A stretch of DNA of 64,000 nucleotides from Leptospiraceae bacterium. Its GTDB lineage: Bacteria; Spirochaetota; Leptospiria; Leptospirales; Leptonemataceae. The notes beneath the pieces are model-generated. The model searched no databases. It was not told where the DNA came from and saw nothing but the letters and a program-made list of their open reading frames with translations. The stretch covers positions 1 to 64,000 of the forward strand of contig JAOACE010000008.1 in NCBI GenBank assembly GCA_026418015.1. The letters are read 5' to 3'. Of the stretch, positions 35,969 to 43,693 are shown one piece after another. Made by a program: the position numbers and the translations under genes. The number at the start of each line of letters is the position of its first letter. The first letter of the stretch is position 1.

Positions 35969-36721
35969 GTGAAGAAAACCCAATCGGATCTAGAATTTTT
36001 TAAAAGTGATTTAAATTTAATTGAAAATCATTTAATCGAATTAGAAAAGTTTTATGTATTATCATCAAAAGAAATTCAAAACACTAAAAGTAATCTTAGG
36101 AATTTAAACAATGCACAGTTAAAAGAATATAATAAAATTATTATAAAAAACCTAACACAATATATAAAAAAAATCGAAGAAATTCACAATAAAAACTACA
36201 AAAACATCTTAAAAGTATTTCGAAAAATTGAACAACTCAAAAATACAAGTATTCTCGATCATTTTTCTAATAGCGTTGACTCCCATATAATAAAAAAAAT
36301 CAAAAAAGAATACGATTTAAAACCCAAAAGCATTAAAGAAAAATCGTATTATATTATTTTTCACTTAAAATCAACGTATTATTGTATCTATGGAAAAATT
36401 CAAAAAATTTTATTATTTTCTTCGATAGAATCATTAAAAAAATATTTAAATTCTATAAAAGAAAACGAGAAACAAACGATTTTCCCCCATTTAGAAACAT
36501 TAAATATCTTTTTACCCGAAAATACAAAAAAAATCTATTTAGCAATCATTTATAACGATAAAAACCAGAAAACCTATTACATTATTTTTTATAATAAACT
36601 GTTGTGTAAAAAAAAGATAGAAAACCTTCGCTTTTATCCATCAAAAAACAAATACGTAGATGAATCTATCATCAATCAGTATTTTCTTTACAAAGCAAAA
36701 AAAATTTATTATATATATTAA
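35969..36721 (+). CDS. Coiled-coil protein of unknown function at the end of the mre cluster
   Basis: A GTG at 35969 opens a 250-residue, lysine-rich protein. Residues ~1-95 form a coiled coil (LNLIENHLIELEKFYVLSSK, LTQYIKKIEEIHNKNYKN). Residues ~125-250 are beta-rich with repeated aromatic pairs (YYIIFHLKSTYYCIYGKI, TYYIIFYNKLLCKKK). No signal or membrane segment is visible. It starts 24 nt after rodA and is followed by a terminator, so it belongs to that transcript. No family recognised. Confidence 0.62.
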   Translation: MKKTQSDLEFFKSDLNLIENHLIELEKFYVLSSKEIQNTKSNLRNLNNAQLKEYNKIIIKNLTQYIKKIEEIHNKNYKNILKVFRKIEQLKNTSILDHFSNSVDSHIIKKIKKEYDLKPKSIKEKSYYIIFHLKSTYYCIYGKIQKILLFSSIESLKKYLNSIKENEKQTIFPHLETLNIFLPENTKKIYLAIIYNDKNQKTYYIIFYNKLLCKKKIENLRFYPSKNKYVDESIINQYFLYKAKKIYYIY

Positions 36722-36733
36722 GAAAGGAAGAGT

Positions 36734-36758
36734 GGGTTTCCACTTGGTTAGGAAACCC
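36734..36758. terminator. Terminator shared by the mre cluster and marR
   Basis: A perfect 8-bp stem GGGTTTCC / GGAAACCC (loop of 9 nt) lies between the convergent ends of the coiled-coil gene and marR. Both flanks are fairly T-rich on their respective strands, so it can work in both directions. Confidence 0.75.
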
Positions 36759-36764
36759 TTATTA

Positions 36765-37205
36765 CTATTTATGTTCTCTTAGGAACTCATTATATTCAGC
36801 AATACTTTTTGCTAAATCTAATACTTTTTGTTTGCCCCATTTTTTTATTAAGGCATCAATCAACTTTTTTTCGCTATTCCTCAGGTTTTCTGCAACTTGT
36901 TTTCCCTTTTTGGTAATTCTTAGACGTTTAATTCTTCTGTCTTCTTTGTCTTGAATACTATCTACTAATTCTGCTTGTTGCAGTGCCCTTACAGCTTGAC
37001 TCATGGTCATTGGATCTCTTTTGAGCATTTTTCCTAACTGCCCCTGAGAAATATCTGGATTTTCGTCTATGTGAATTAAAATAGATAAAGCTAATGTAGA
37101 TATTTTTTCTTCCAATTGCATATCTGCTTTAATAATATCCATTGATCCACGAAAAGCTGTACCCATGTTCAATATTAAATTTTGTTCTGTTACTTTTACT
37201 GCCAT
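36765..37205 (-). CDS. MarR-family transcriptional regulator
   Basis: The 146-residue protein has the MarR winged helix: helix-turn-helix around SQGQLGKMLKRDPMTMSQAVRAL and the wing DKEDRRIKRLRITKKGKQ. MarR dimers usually repress nearby genes and respond to small ligands or oxidants. The likely target is unclear because both neighbours are separated by terminators or a 233-nt gap. It has a TTGACA promoter very close to its start. Confidence 0.9.
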   Translation of the reverse strand: MAVKVTEQNLILNMGTAFRGSMDIIKADMQLEEKISTLALSILIHIDENPDISQGQLGKMLKRDPMTMSQAVRALQQAELVDSIQDKEDRRIKRLRITKKGKQVAENLRNSEKKLIDALIKKWGKQKVLDLAKSIAEYNEFLREHK

Positions 37206-37210
37206 ACTTT

Positions 37211-37240
37211 ACATTAAAATAAAATTATATTTTTTGTCAA
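37211..37240 (-). promoter_or_regulatory. Promoter of marR, close to the start codon
   Basis: On the minus strand TTGACA occupies 37240-37235 and TAATGT 37216-37211 (18-nt spacer). Only five bases separate the -10 box from the ATG at 37205, so the mRNA would begin at or after the annotated ATG. Either the transcript is leaderless or the true start is an internal codon. Confidence 0.5.
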
Positions 37241-37438
37241 GTAATTATGAAGAATATTTTATAATTTCTTTTAATTTTATAATTTAATTAGATTTTTTTT
37301 AAATTTCATTTATAATTAACTATACATATATTTATGGATATTTAAGAATGAAAATAATAATTATTATTAAAATAAAATATTGATTTTTTAAGGATTATTT
37401 TTTAATACCTACGATATAATACAAAAAAATATTTATTT

Positions 37439-38440
37439 TTATTTAAATTTAGAATTTAATACCTGCCAAAAACAATCAAATTTTTGATTACATTCTAATA
37501 AAACTTTTCTAAGTTGAGACTGAATTTCGGGATCTATGTATAAATTCATCAAAACAAAATCTGCATTATTAAATTCTTTTTTTATTAGATGATTTATGTC
37601 GTAATAACTAAAACTTTTTTTTAAATTCAATAATTCATTTTTTAAACTAAATAGAATTTCTCTTTTTTTGTTGAACTTTTCTTCGATACTAAGCGTCTGA
37701 TCTTCATAAACTTCTTTTAACTTTAATTTATAAATATACAGAAGCTTTTCTAACTGTTCTTCTTCGGATATTTTTTTTCGAAAAATTTTAATTTTAGGTT
37801 CGTCATAATATTTTTGTAAATACAAAGTTGTTCCTTCTAACTCGACAAAAGATGCTAAATTTTCATTAAATTTATTGTTATCTTTAAGCCAAAAAGTACT
37901 ATGGGTTAATTCGTGAATCATATATCGTGCTAATTCTTCTTCGGAATAACTTAAATGATACGAAAACAGTGGATCCGAAAACCAACCTAACATGGAATAT
38001 CCTTGAACACCAGAAATTTTAACGTCATAATCTTGATTTTTTAAATAATCAGCATATCGTTTTGCTCTATCAATATCGAAAAAACCTATGTAATAAATTC
38101 TTCCAACAAAGGGAAACCAATAACTTTTCGCATTAAAACTTAATTTATCCGAAGCAATTACTATATAACTTACCGAATTTCTATTGATTTCTACGATAGA
38201 ACTATAATGATCTTTTACGTTTAATTTTAAAAAATTTTTCGAAAACTCTTTTATACGTTCGATTTCTTGAAATTTTTCTTTATATTTATCGTAGAAAGTG
38301 TAATCTTTAAAAGGTTGTCTATTAAACAATATATAGAACTGTTCTTTTCCCTCTGTAATTAAATAAAATGGTTCAGTTACTATGCAATGATTTAAAAAAA
38401 TTAATAATAAAAAACTAATAATAATTTTTAAAAACTTCAT
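37439..38440 (-). CDS. Putative lipoprotein aminopeptidase/zinc peptidase (Aminopep-like)
   Basis: From the ATG at 38440 the protein has 333 residues with a lipoprotein signal: hydrophobic core and C19 in LNHC, a relaxed lipobox of the spirochaetal kind. The zinc-peptidase motif HELTHSTFW is followed by NENLASFVE, as in the PF10023 family of putative aminopeptidases. A good ribosome-binding site (cggag) precedes this ATG; an upstream start at 38479 would spoil the signal peptide. It overlaps the DUF2752 gene by 26 nt and is probably cotranslated. Confidence 0.82.
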   Translation of the reverse strand: MKFLKIIISFLLLIFLNHCIVTEPFYLITEGKEQFYILFNRQPFKDYTFYDKYKEKFQEIERIKEFSKNFLKLNVKDHYSSIVEINRNSVSYIVIASDKLSFNAKSYWFPFVGRIYYIGFFDIDRAKRYADYLKNQDYDVKISGVQGYSMLGWFSDPLFSYHLSYSEEELARYMIHELTHSTFWLKDNNKFNENLASFVELEGTTLYLQKYYDEPKIKIFRKKISEEEQLEKLLYIYKLKLKEVYEDQTLSIEEKFNKKREILFSLKNELLNLKKSFSYYDINHLIKKEFNNADFVLMNLYIDPEIQSQLRKVLLECNQKFDCFWQVLNSKFK

Positions 38441-38879
38441 AGATGAATTCTCCGATGGTTTTTTGTTCAAATTTTTCAAAAAAATGTTCGTATAAATCTG
38501 GCATAAATATCAAAATAAAAATTCTTACAATTCCATAAAAAAAAATTAAAAATAAAAATAAATAGATTATTTTATGTTTCTTTAAAAAATTATCTAAAAT
38601 TTTATATATTTTTTTGCTTATAAATGTTAATAATGTAATAAGAATTATCAAAAAAACAACAAAAGAAAATAAATGATTTTTTAAAGCTATATCAAACCTA
38701 CCTAAGAGTAGGTTTTGAATTGCTTTAGTCATTCCACAACCCGGGCAAGGCAAATGAGTAAAATTATAAAAAGGGCAAAAACTTACGGTGGAATCAAACG
38801 TAATAAAAATGATGATTATATAAACAACAACAATTGATCGTAGTTCGTGGATTTTCATCGAGATTATTGATAAATTCAT
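38415..38879 (-). CDS. DUF2752 membrane protein
   Basis: A 154-residue protein with about three to four membrane helices and the family signature CPGCGMTKA (canonical CPGCGxTRA) near residues 45-53. The role of DUF2752 is unknown; the two close cysteines suggest metal or redox chemistry at the membrane face. It shares an operon with the lipoprotein peptidase and is divergent from the BaeRF-like gene, 45 nt away. Confidence 0.82.
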   Translation of the reverse strand: MNLSIISMKIHELRSIVVVYIIIIFITFDSTVSFCPFYNFTHLPCPGCGMTKAIQNLLLGRFDIALKNHLFSFVVFLIILITLLTFISKKIYKILDNFLKKHKIIYLFLFLIFFYGIVRIFILIFMPDLYEHFFEKFEQKTIGEFIYEVFKNYY

Positions 38880-38890
38880 GATTTAGAAAG

Positions 38891-38918
38891 TTGACAAGAG
38901 AATTTCTATTATTATAAG
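38891..38918 (+). promoter_or_regulatory. Promoter of the BaeRF-like gene
   Basis: TTGACA at 38891-38896 and TATAAG at 38913-38918 (16-nt spacer). The expected transcription start falls on the ATG at 38925. An AAGGA that could be a ribosome-binding site (38916-38920) overlaps this -10 box, so either the -10 lies elsewhere or the AAGGA is not transcribed. Confidence 0.5.
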
Positions 38919-38924
38919 GATCAT

Positions 38925-39368
38925 ATGAATAAAAAATGGATTGTAGTAGCGGATAGCTCAAAAGCAAGAATTTTTGAATATCAAGGACCTGGTAAGCCAT
39001 TCAAATTAATAAATAAATTAGAACATCCAGAAGGACGTTTAAAGCCAGGCGAATTAGGAGAAAATCAAACAGGAGAAACCTTTGATCGATTTGGACATGG
39101 TAGACATAAGACAGAACCAGTAGTAGACGTCAAAGAAGAAGAGAATAAACGTTTTGCTATCGAAATTGCAGATTATTTAAAACAAGCAAAATTAAACAAT
39201 CAATTTGATAGTTTATACATTGCAAGTGGTCCATCATTATTAGGATATTTAAAAGATAAAATTGATTCCAACACCAATAAAGTAGTTCAAGCTTGGATTT
39301 CTAAAAATTTAGCCAATATAGAAGATAGAGAAATTCACGAACATTTTAAAGATTATTTGAATGTATAA
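38925..39368 (+). CDS. Host-attachment/BaeRF-like protein
   Basis: A 147-residue protein beginning KKWIVVADSSKARIFEY, the signature of the PF10116 family (named host attachment protein, structurally related to the archaeo-eukaryotic release factor domain). The mid-protein GRHKTEPVVDVKEEENKRFA and SLYIASGPSLLGYLK are also typical. The family name comes from plant-associated bacteria; computational work links the fold to ribosome-associated functions. A role in attachment should not be assumed. Confidence 0.85.
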   Translation: MNKKWIVVADSSKARIFEYQGPGKPFKLINKLEHPEGRLKPGELGENQTGETFDRFGHGRHKTEPVVDVKEEENKRFAIEIADYLKQAKLNNQFDSLYIASGPSLLGYLKDKIDSNTNKVVQAWISKNLANIEDREIHEHFKDYLNV

Positions 39369-39378
39369 AGATTTTTTT

Positions 39379-39410
39379 AAACCACAGAGATGATCATTTC
39401 TCTGTGGTTT
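39379..39410. terminator. Strong hairpin between convergent genes
   Basis: A perfect 12-bp stem (AAACCACAGAGA / TCTCTGTGGTTT, 8-nt loop) lies 11 nt after the BaeRF-like stop and 5 nt beyond the end of the convergent carbonic-anhydrase gene. The plus-strand flank is moderately T-rich (GTTGATTATTTTATT). Confidence 0.75.
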
Positions 39411-39415
39411 GTTGA

Positions 39416-39931
39416 TTATTTTATTATATTTATATATTCTTGTGCCAATCGATGATAATTCTCCTGTGTTCGAAGAATCATTTCTTTTTCTTCTTCTGTG
39501 ATAGGTCGAATTATCTTTGCGGGTACTCCCATTGCAAGCATACCATCTGGAATTTCTTTACCAGGTGGAAGCAAACTTCCTGCTGCTAAAATAGAAAAGC
39601 TTCCCACAACGCAATTATCTAATACAGTTGCACCAATACCAATAAATGCATAATCTTTTAAGGTTGCTCCATGTATTGTAACCCTATGTCCTAATGTACA
39701 ATGATTACCTATGATTGTTGGATACTTACCACCAGTCACATGTATAATAGAATGATCTTGAATGTTTGTATATTCTCCAATTTCTATTCTATCGACATCA
39801 CCTCGAACTAAACATCCAAACCAAATACTACTACCTTTACCAATTTTTACATTTCCAATCACATCTGCACTAGGAGCAATAAAAACATCTTCTGCAATTT
39901 GTGGATAATATTCTTTATATGGATAAATCAT
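39416..39931 (-). CDS. Gamma-class carbonic anhydrase-like hexapeptide protein
   Basis: The 171-residue left-handed beta helix has many hexapeptide turns (VIGNVKIGKGSSIWFG, IIGNHCTLGHRVTIHG). The three zinc-binding histidines of gamma carbonic anhydrases are present at H64, H82 and H87. Similar YrdA/PaaY proteins often lack measurable carbonic anhydrase activity, so the reaction is uncertain. It is a single gene with its own TTGACA promoter. Confidence 0.88.
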   Translation of the reverse strand: MIYPYKEYYPQIAEDVFIAPSADVIGNVKIGKGSSIWFGCLVRGDVDRIEIGEYTNIQDHSIIHVTGGKYPTIIGNHCTLGHRVTIHGATLKDYAFIGIGATVLDNCVVGSFSILAAGSLLPPGKEIPDGMLAMGVPAKIIRPITEEEKEMILRTQENYHRLAQEYINIIK

Positions 39932-39936
39932 AAGTA

Positions 39937-39965
39937 TTTTTAAAATAAATTTTTTACATTGTCAA
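39937..39965 (-). promoter_or_regulatory. Promoter of the carbonic anhydrase-like gene
   Basis: On the minus strand TTGACA is at 39965-39960 and TAAAAA at 39942-39937 (17-nt spacer), with five bases to the ATG at 39931. The geometry predicts a leaderless mRNA. No Shine-Dalgarno sequence is seen. Confidence 0.5.
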
Positions 39966-39999
39966 TAAATTTTTATTATTAAAAGTAAATAAATTAAAA

Positions 40000-41100
40000 T
40001 CAAACATTAAAACGAAAATAGCAGATATCTCCATCTTGAACTATATAATCCTTACCTTCTAATCGCATTCTCCCAGCTTCTTTCGCCTTTTGTAATGAGC
40101 CATATTTTTCAAAATCTTCGTAAGATATCACCTCTGCCCGAATAAAGCCTTTGGAAATATCCGAATGAATTTCGCCTGCTGCATCTTTTGCATTTGTTCC
40201 TTTTTTTATGGTCCATGCTCTAACTTCTGGTTCTCCCGCAGTAAAAAATGTAATTAAGTCCAACATTCTATAAGATGCTAAAATCATTTTTTCTAAACCA
40301 GATTGCTCTACTCCCAAACTTGCTAAATATTCTTTTTGTTCTTCGCGGGATAAAACAGATAATTCTTCTTCGATTTTTCCACATAAAATAATGTATTCTG
40401 TATTTTCTTTTTGTGCATGTTCAATGACCATTTTCGTCCATTCATTGCCTTGGTAGATAGAAGCTTCGTCTACATTCAAAATATATATCTCTGGCTTTAA
40501 TGTGATTAAATAAAACTCTTTTGCGATCTTCACTTCTTCCACAGAAAGTTCTGGTAGTATTTCTCTCGCCATTTTTTCTTGTTCCAATAAAGAAAAAATC
40601 CTTTGACCAATTTCGTAGCGTTTCTTTGCTTCTTTATCGTTTCCTTTGGCTTTTTTTTCTAACTTTTGTAATTGCTTATCGAGAGATTCCAAATCTGCTA
40701 ACAACAATTCTAGATGTATTACTTTAATATCTGATAACGGATCCACCTTGCCTTTAACATGAATGATGTTTGGATCGTCGAAACAACGAACTATGTGCGC
40801 TATCGCATGAGTCTCTCGAATATGCGATAAAAATTTATTACCAAGCCCTTCTCCTTTATGAGCTCCTTCTACTAATCCAGCAATGTCTACAAATTCCATG
40901 TAGGTTGGAACAATATTTTTGGGTTTTATTGCTTCTGCTAATTTCCACAAACGAACATCGGGTACTTCTACAACTCCTACATTAGGATCGATTGTACAAA
41001 AAGGGTAATTTGCAGAAGCTGCATTTGCTCTTGTTAAAGCATTAAAAATTGTAGATTTTCCTACATTCGGTAGCCCAACTATACCACACTTTAGAGACAT
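40000..41100 (-). CDS. ychF: Redox-regulated ATPase YchF (Obg family)
   Basis: YchF/OLA1 is a ribosome-associated P-loop NTPase that prefers ATP. The 366-residue length is standard. GLPNVGKST is the P-loop near residue 8; FVDIAGLVEGAHKGEGLGNKFL is the switch region; the NVDEASIY segment replaces the guanine-specific NKxD motif as expected for an ATPase; and the C-terminal TGS domain follows (WTIKKGTNAKDAAGEIHSDI). The ATG at 41100 begins MSLKCGIVG as in homologues; an in-frame start at 41133 is less likely. Confidence 0.96.
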   Translation of the reverse strand: MSLKCGIVGLPNVGKSTIFNALTRANAASANYPFCTIDPNVGVVEVPDVRLWKLAEAIKPKNIVPTYMEFVDIAGLVEGAHKGEGLGNKFLSHIRETHAIAHIVRCFDDPNIIHVKGKVDPLSDIKVIHLELLLADLESLDKQLQKLEKKAKGNDKEAKKRYEIGQRIFSLLEQEKMAREILPELSVEEVKIAKEFYLITLKPEIYILNVDEASIYQGNEWTKMVIEHAQKENTEYIILCGKIEEELSVLSREEQKEYLASLGVEQSGLEKMILASYRMLDLITFFTAGEPEVRAWTIKKGTNAKDAAGEIHSDISKGFIRAEVISYEDFEKYGSLQKAKEAGRMRLEGKDYIVQDGDICYFRFNV

Positions 41101-41244
41101 AGGTTCTTTTTTTTTAGATCTCTTACAAGTCAAACGAATTTAAAAAGAGAATTTGTTGATCTGTACACAACAGAAAAATTTATCTCTTAAAAAAATGACT
41201 TTTTTTATCTTGTTTTTATGTTTAACTAAAAAAAGGAGTAAAAA

Positions 41245-41637
41245 ATGCAAGATAAAATTATTATGAGTGTGGGACAATGTGTGCCCGATCATTATTCTAT
41301 TGCAAGGCTAATGAACGAATTAGGTTTCGATGTCGAAAAAGTAGATTATCCAGAACAAGCATTAGAATTACTGATAAAAAATAAAAATCAATATGCCTTA
41401 GTTTTAGTAAATCGCAAAATCGACATAGATTATTCCGATGGTTTAGAATTAATAAAAAAAATCAAATCCCACCCAGAGATAAAAGATATACCAGTAATGC
41501 TGGTTTCCAATTTTCCCGAAGCACAAGAAGAAGCTGTAAAGAATGGAGCATTGTATGGTTTTGGAAAAGCAGAGCTCAATAAAACAGAAACCAAAGAAAA
41601 AATATTGAATGCATTGAATATAAAAACACTTTATTGA
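41245..41637 (+). CDS. Degenerate receiver-domain protein (pseudo-receiver)
   Basis: A stand-alone 130-residue protein with the CheY-like fold pattern (SDGLELIKKIKSHPEIKDIPVMLVS). The phosphoacceptor Asp is replaced: N56 sits at the end of strand 3 (YALVLVN). The acidic pair after strand 1 is missing (SVGQC), and the conserved Lys-Pro near the C-terminus is K108-Ala. It therefore probably cannot be phosphorylated. A strong ribosome-binding site (aaaggag) suggests good expression. It ends tail to tail with the hybrid kinase, overlapping by 7 nt. Confidence 0.85.
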   Translation: MQDKIIMSVGQCVPDHYSIARLMNELGFDVEKVDYPEQALELLIKNKNQYALVLVNRKIDIDYSDGLELIKKIKSHPEIKDIPVMLVSNFPEAQEEAVKNGALYGFGKAELNKTETKEKILNALNIKTLY

Positions 41638-43601
41638 TTTTTTTGTAAAAAAATTTTTATAATATTTATTAATAATTCTTTTCTTTTGATGGGTTTACTA
41701 ATATGAGCAACAAAACCTAGTTCTTTTGTTTTATTGATATCATCTTCCATAGCATAGGCTGTTAATGCAGCTATGGGAGTTTTTTTCTTTACTTTTTCGT
41801 CGATTTGTAAAAAGGTATTGATTCCATCCATTACAGGCATTCTTATGTCTAATAAGATTAAATCGAATTCTTTTTTCTTTAAAGTTTCTAATACTTCTAA
41901 TCCATTCGAAACTACTTCTACTATAAGTCCTGTATCTGATAAATATTTTTTGATTAACATTTGTATTTCAAGGGTATCCTCTGCAACTAATACCTTTTTG
42001 TTTTCTAACAATGGTTTATGCTTTTCCAAGATTTCTTCGATAGACATTTCCTGCATTCTATCGATTGAGATTGTTTGTGCTTTTGATAGGTTTAACCAAA
42101 TTTTAAACAAGGTTCCTTTTCCCACCTCAGAAAAAACTTCGATTTTCCCGTTCATCAATCGAACAAATTCTTTAACTAATGATAATCCAACACCAATACC
42201 CGTTGGATTGATGTTAAATTCATCGAATTTTGTAAATCGATCAAAAATAAAATTAATTTTATCTTCTGGAATTCCAATACCAGTATCTTCTACTTCTATT
42301 CTTAAATCGATAGAATTTTCTTCTTCTTTTTCTTTTAGAATTCTTAAAACAATATAACCTGTACTAGTAAATTTTAAAGCATTCGATAGCAAATTATTAA
42401 TAATCTGATAGATTCGCTTTTCGTCTCCAACAACAGGAAAATTCGTTAAATTTGTTTCGTAGTAAAAATCAATTCTTTTATTGCTACAATGGATTTTATA
42501 TGTGTTTACTAATAAATCAATTGGTTTATTTAACAAAAAAGGTTTATTTTCTATTCTAATGTTTTGGAGTTCAATAGCAGATAAATCCAGCAAATCTTCT
42601 ATAAGATTTTTTAAAATGTTCGATGAATCTTGAATCATATAGATAAATTTTAATAAATCTTCGGAAACCTGATTTTGTAATAGTTCAGTTATGCCAATTA
42701 TAGTGGTTAAAGGAGTTCGTAATTCATGACTGATGTTAACCAAAAATTCGGTTTTAGACTTATTTGCTATTTCTGCTTTTTTTAAAGCTTGTTTTAATTG
42801 CTTTTCTTGTATAATATCTTTTGTTCTATCAACGTAAATTCCGATGGTGCCTTGAAAATTTTTTTGTTCATCAATCAAAGGAAAAATTTCCATTCGGATG
42901 TATCGTTTTTCTAATTGTAAAAATTTTATAACTCCTCTTTTGTGGTTTCTAACAATTTCCATAATTTTTGGATAAACATTTTTTCTGTTTTTAATCTGTC
43001 TTAAAACTTTTAAAAAAATTAATTTATCGTCTTTAATATCTTCTTTTTTTAAATTCCACATTTTTAAGAACATTTCGTTGTAAAAAATAATGTGATATTG
43101 TTGATTGGTAATTGCTATTCCAACTGGTAAAGTATTGACCAATTTATCTAATAGCTTATTATAATTCTTAACTTGAATTTCTAATTCTTTTCGCGTACTT
43201 ATATCGATAGACATTCCAATTACAAATTGGACTTTATCGTTTTTTAAAACAGGAACAAGTTTTGTAAACCAATAGGTTTTCTGATTTTTGATTACAATTT
43301 CTTCTTCGTAGTCGATAGTAGCTTTTTGCATTACACATCGATCATATCGTTTTTTTATTTCTTTTAAATATTCTTCGGGAACAATGGTATTCAATTCCCA
43401 CAAAAATTTATTCTGAATTTCTTTTAATGAAATATTTGTTAACTTTTGGTGCGTAGAATTTGTAACGATAAACTTATATTGATATTTTTCTTCTTCTGAT
43501 TGAGCATCTGGATTTTCTATTACTTCGAATATAAAGATTGCTAATTCAGAAGAATCAAAAACATATTTATAAAGATTTTCTAGTAATAGATCGCTATCCA
43601 T
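41631..43601 (-). CDS. Hybrid sensor histidine kinase (PAS-PAS-HisKA-HATPase-REC)
   Basis: A soluble 656-residue kinase. Two PAS domains lie at about residues 10-130 and 135-260. The H-box FLVNISHELRTPLTTIIG is near residue 300, followed by the HATPase (NNLLSNALKFTSTG, VEDTGIGIPEDKI, GVGLSLVKE). A C-terminal receiver has its acceptor Asp in LILLDIRMPVMDG. No membrane helix, so it senses a cytoplasmic signal. No output domain is adjacent. A TTG at 43637 would extend it by 12 residues; the ATG at 43601 is preferred. Confidence 0.93.
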   Translation of the reverse strand: MDSDLLLENLYKYVFDSSELAIFIFEVIENPDAQSEEEKYQYKFIVTNSTHQKLTNISLKEIQNKFLWELNTIVPEEYLKEIKKRYDRCVMQKATIDYEEEIVIKNQKTYWFTKLVPVLKNDKVQFVIGMSIDISTRKELEIQVKNYNKLLDKLVNTLPVGIAITNQQYHIIFYNEMFLKMWNLKKEDIKDDKLIFLKVLRQIKNRKNVYPKIMEIVRNHKRGVIKFLQLEKRYIRMEIFPLIDEQKNFQGTIGIYVDRTKDIIQEKQLKQALKKAEIANKSKTEFLVNISHELRTPLTTIIGITELLQNQVSEDLLKFIYMIQDSSNILKNLIEDLLDLSAIELQNIRIENKPFLLNKPIDLLVNTYKIHCSNKRIDFYYETNLTNFPVVGDEKRIYQIINNLLSNALKFTSTGYIVLRILKEKEEENSIDLRIEVEDTGIGIPEDKINFIFDRFTKFDEFNINPTGIGVGLSLVKEFVRLMNGKIEVFSEVGKGTLFKIWLNLSKAQTISIDRMQEMSIEEILEKHKPLLENKKVLVAEDTLEIQMLIKKYLSDTGLIVEVVSNGLEVLETLKKKEFDLILLDIRMPVMDGINTFLQIDEKVKKKTPIAALTAYAMEDDINKTKELGFVAHISKPIKRKELLINIIKIFLQKNQ

Positions 43602-43652
43602 CCAATCATAGATTTTATATTTAAAGAATCTTTGCAATTCTTTTTTATTTTA

Positions 43653-43680
43653 TTGACAATTTTGATTTTAAAAATAATTC
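43653..43680 (+). promoter_or_regulatory. Promoter of the metallo-hydrolase gene
   Basis: TTGACA at 43653-43658 with a weak -10 (TAATTC, 43675-43680, 16-nt spacer). The ATG is at 43694. It lies between the divergent hybrid-kinase and hydrolase starts. Confidence 0.4.
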
Positions 43681-43693
43681 TTTTAATAAAACT

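Noticed and set aside
37206-37438. Possible small RNA or gene in the 233-nt gap beside marR
   Set aside because: Almost pure A/T sequence with no stable hairpin, no open frame with a start signal, and only the marR promoter identified.
41773-42357. Plus-strand frame of 194 codons opposite the hybrid kinase
   Set aside because: Long but antisense to the HATPase and receiver domains, whose motifs are clear; Ser/Phe-rich shadow composition.
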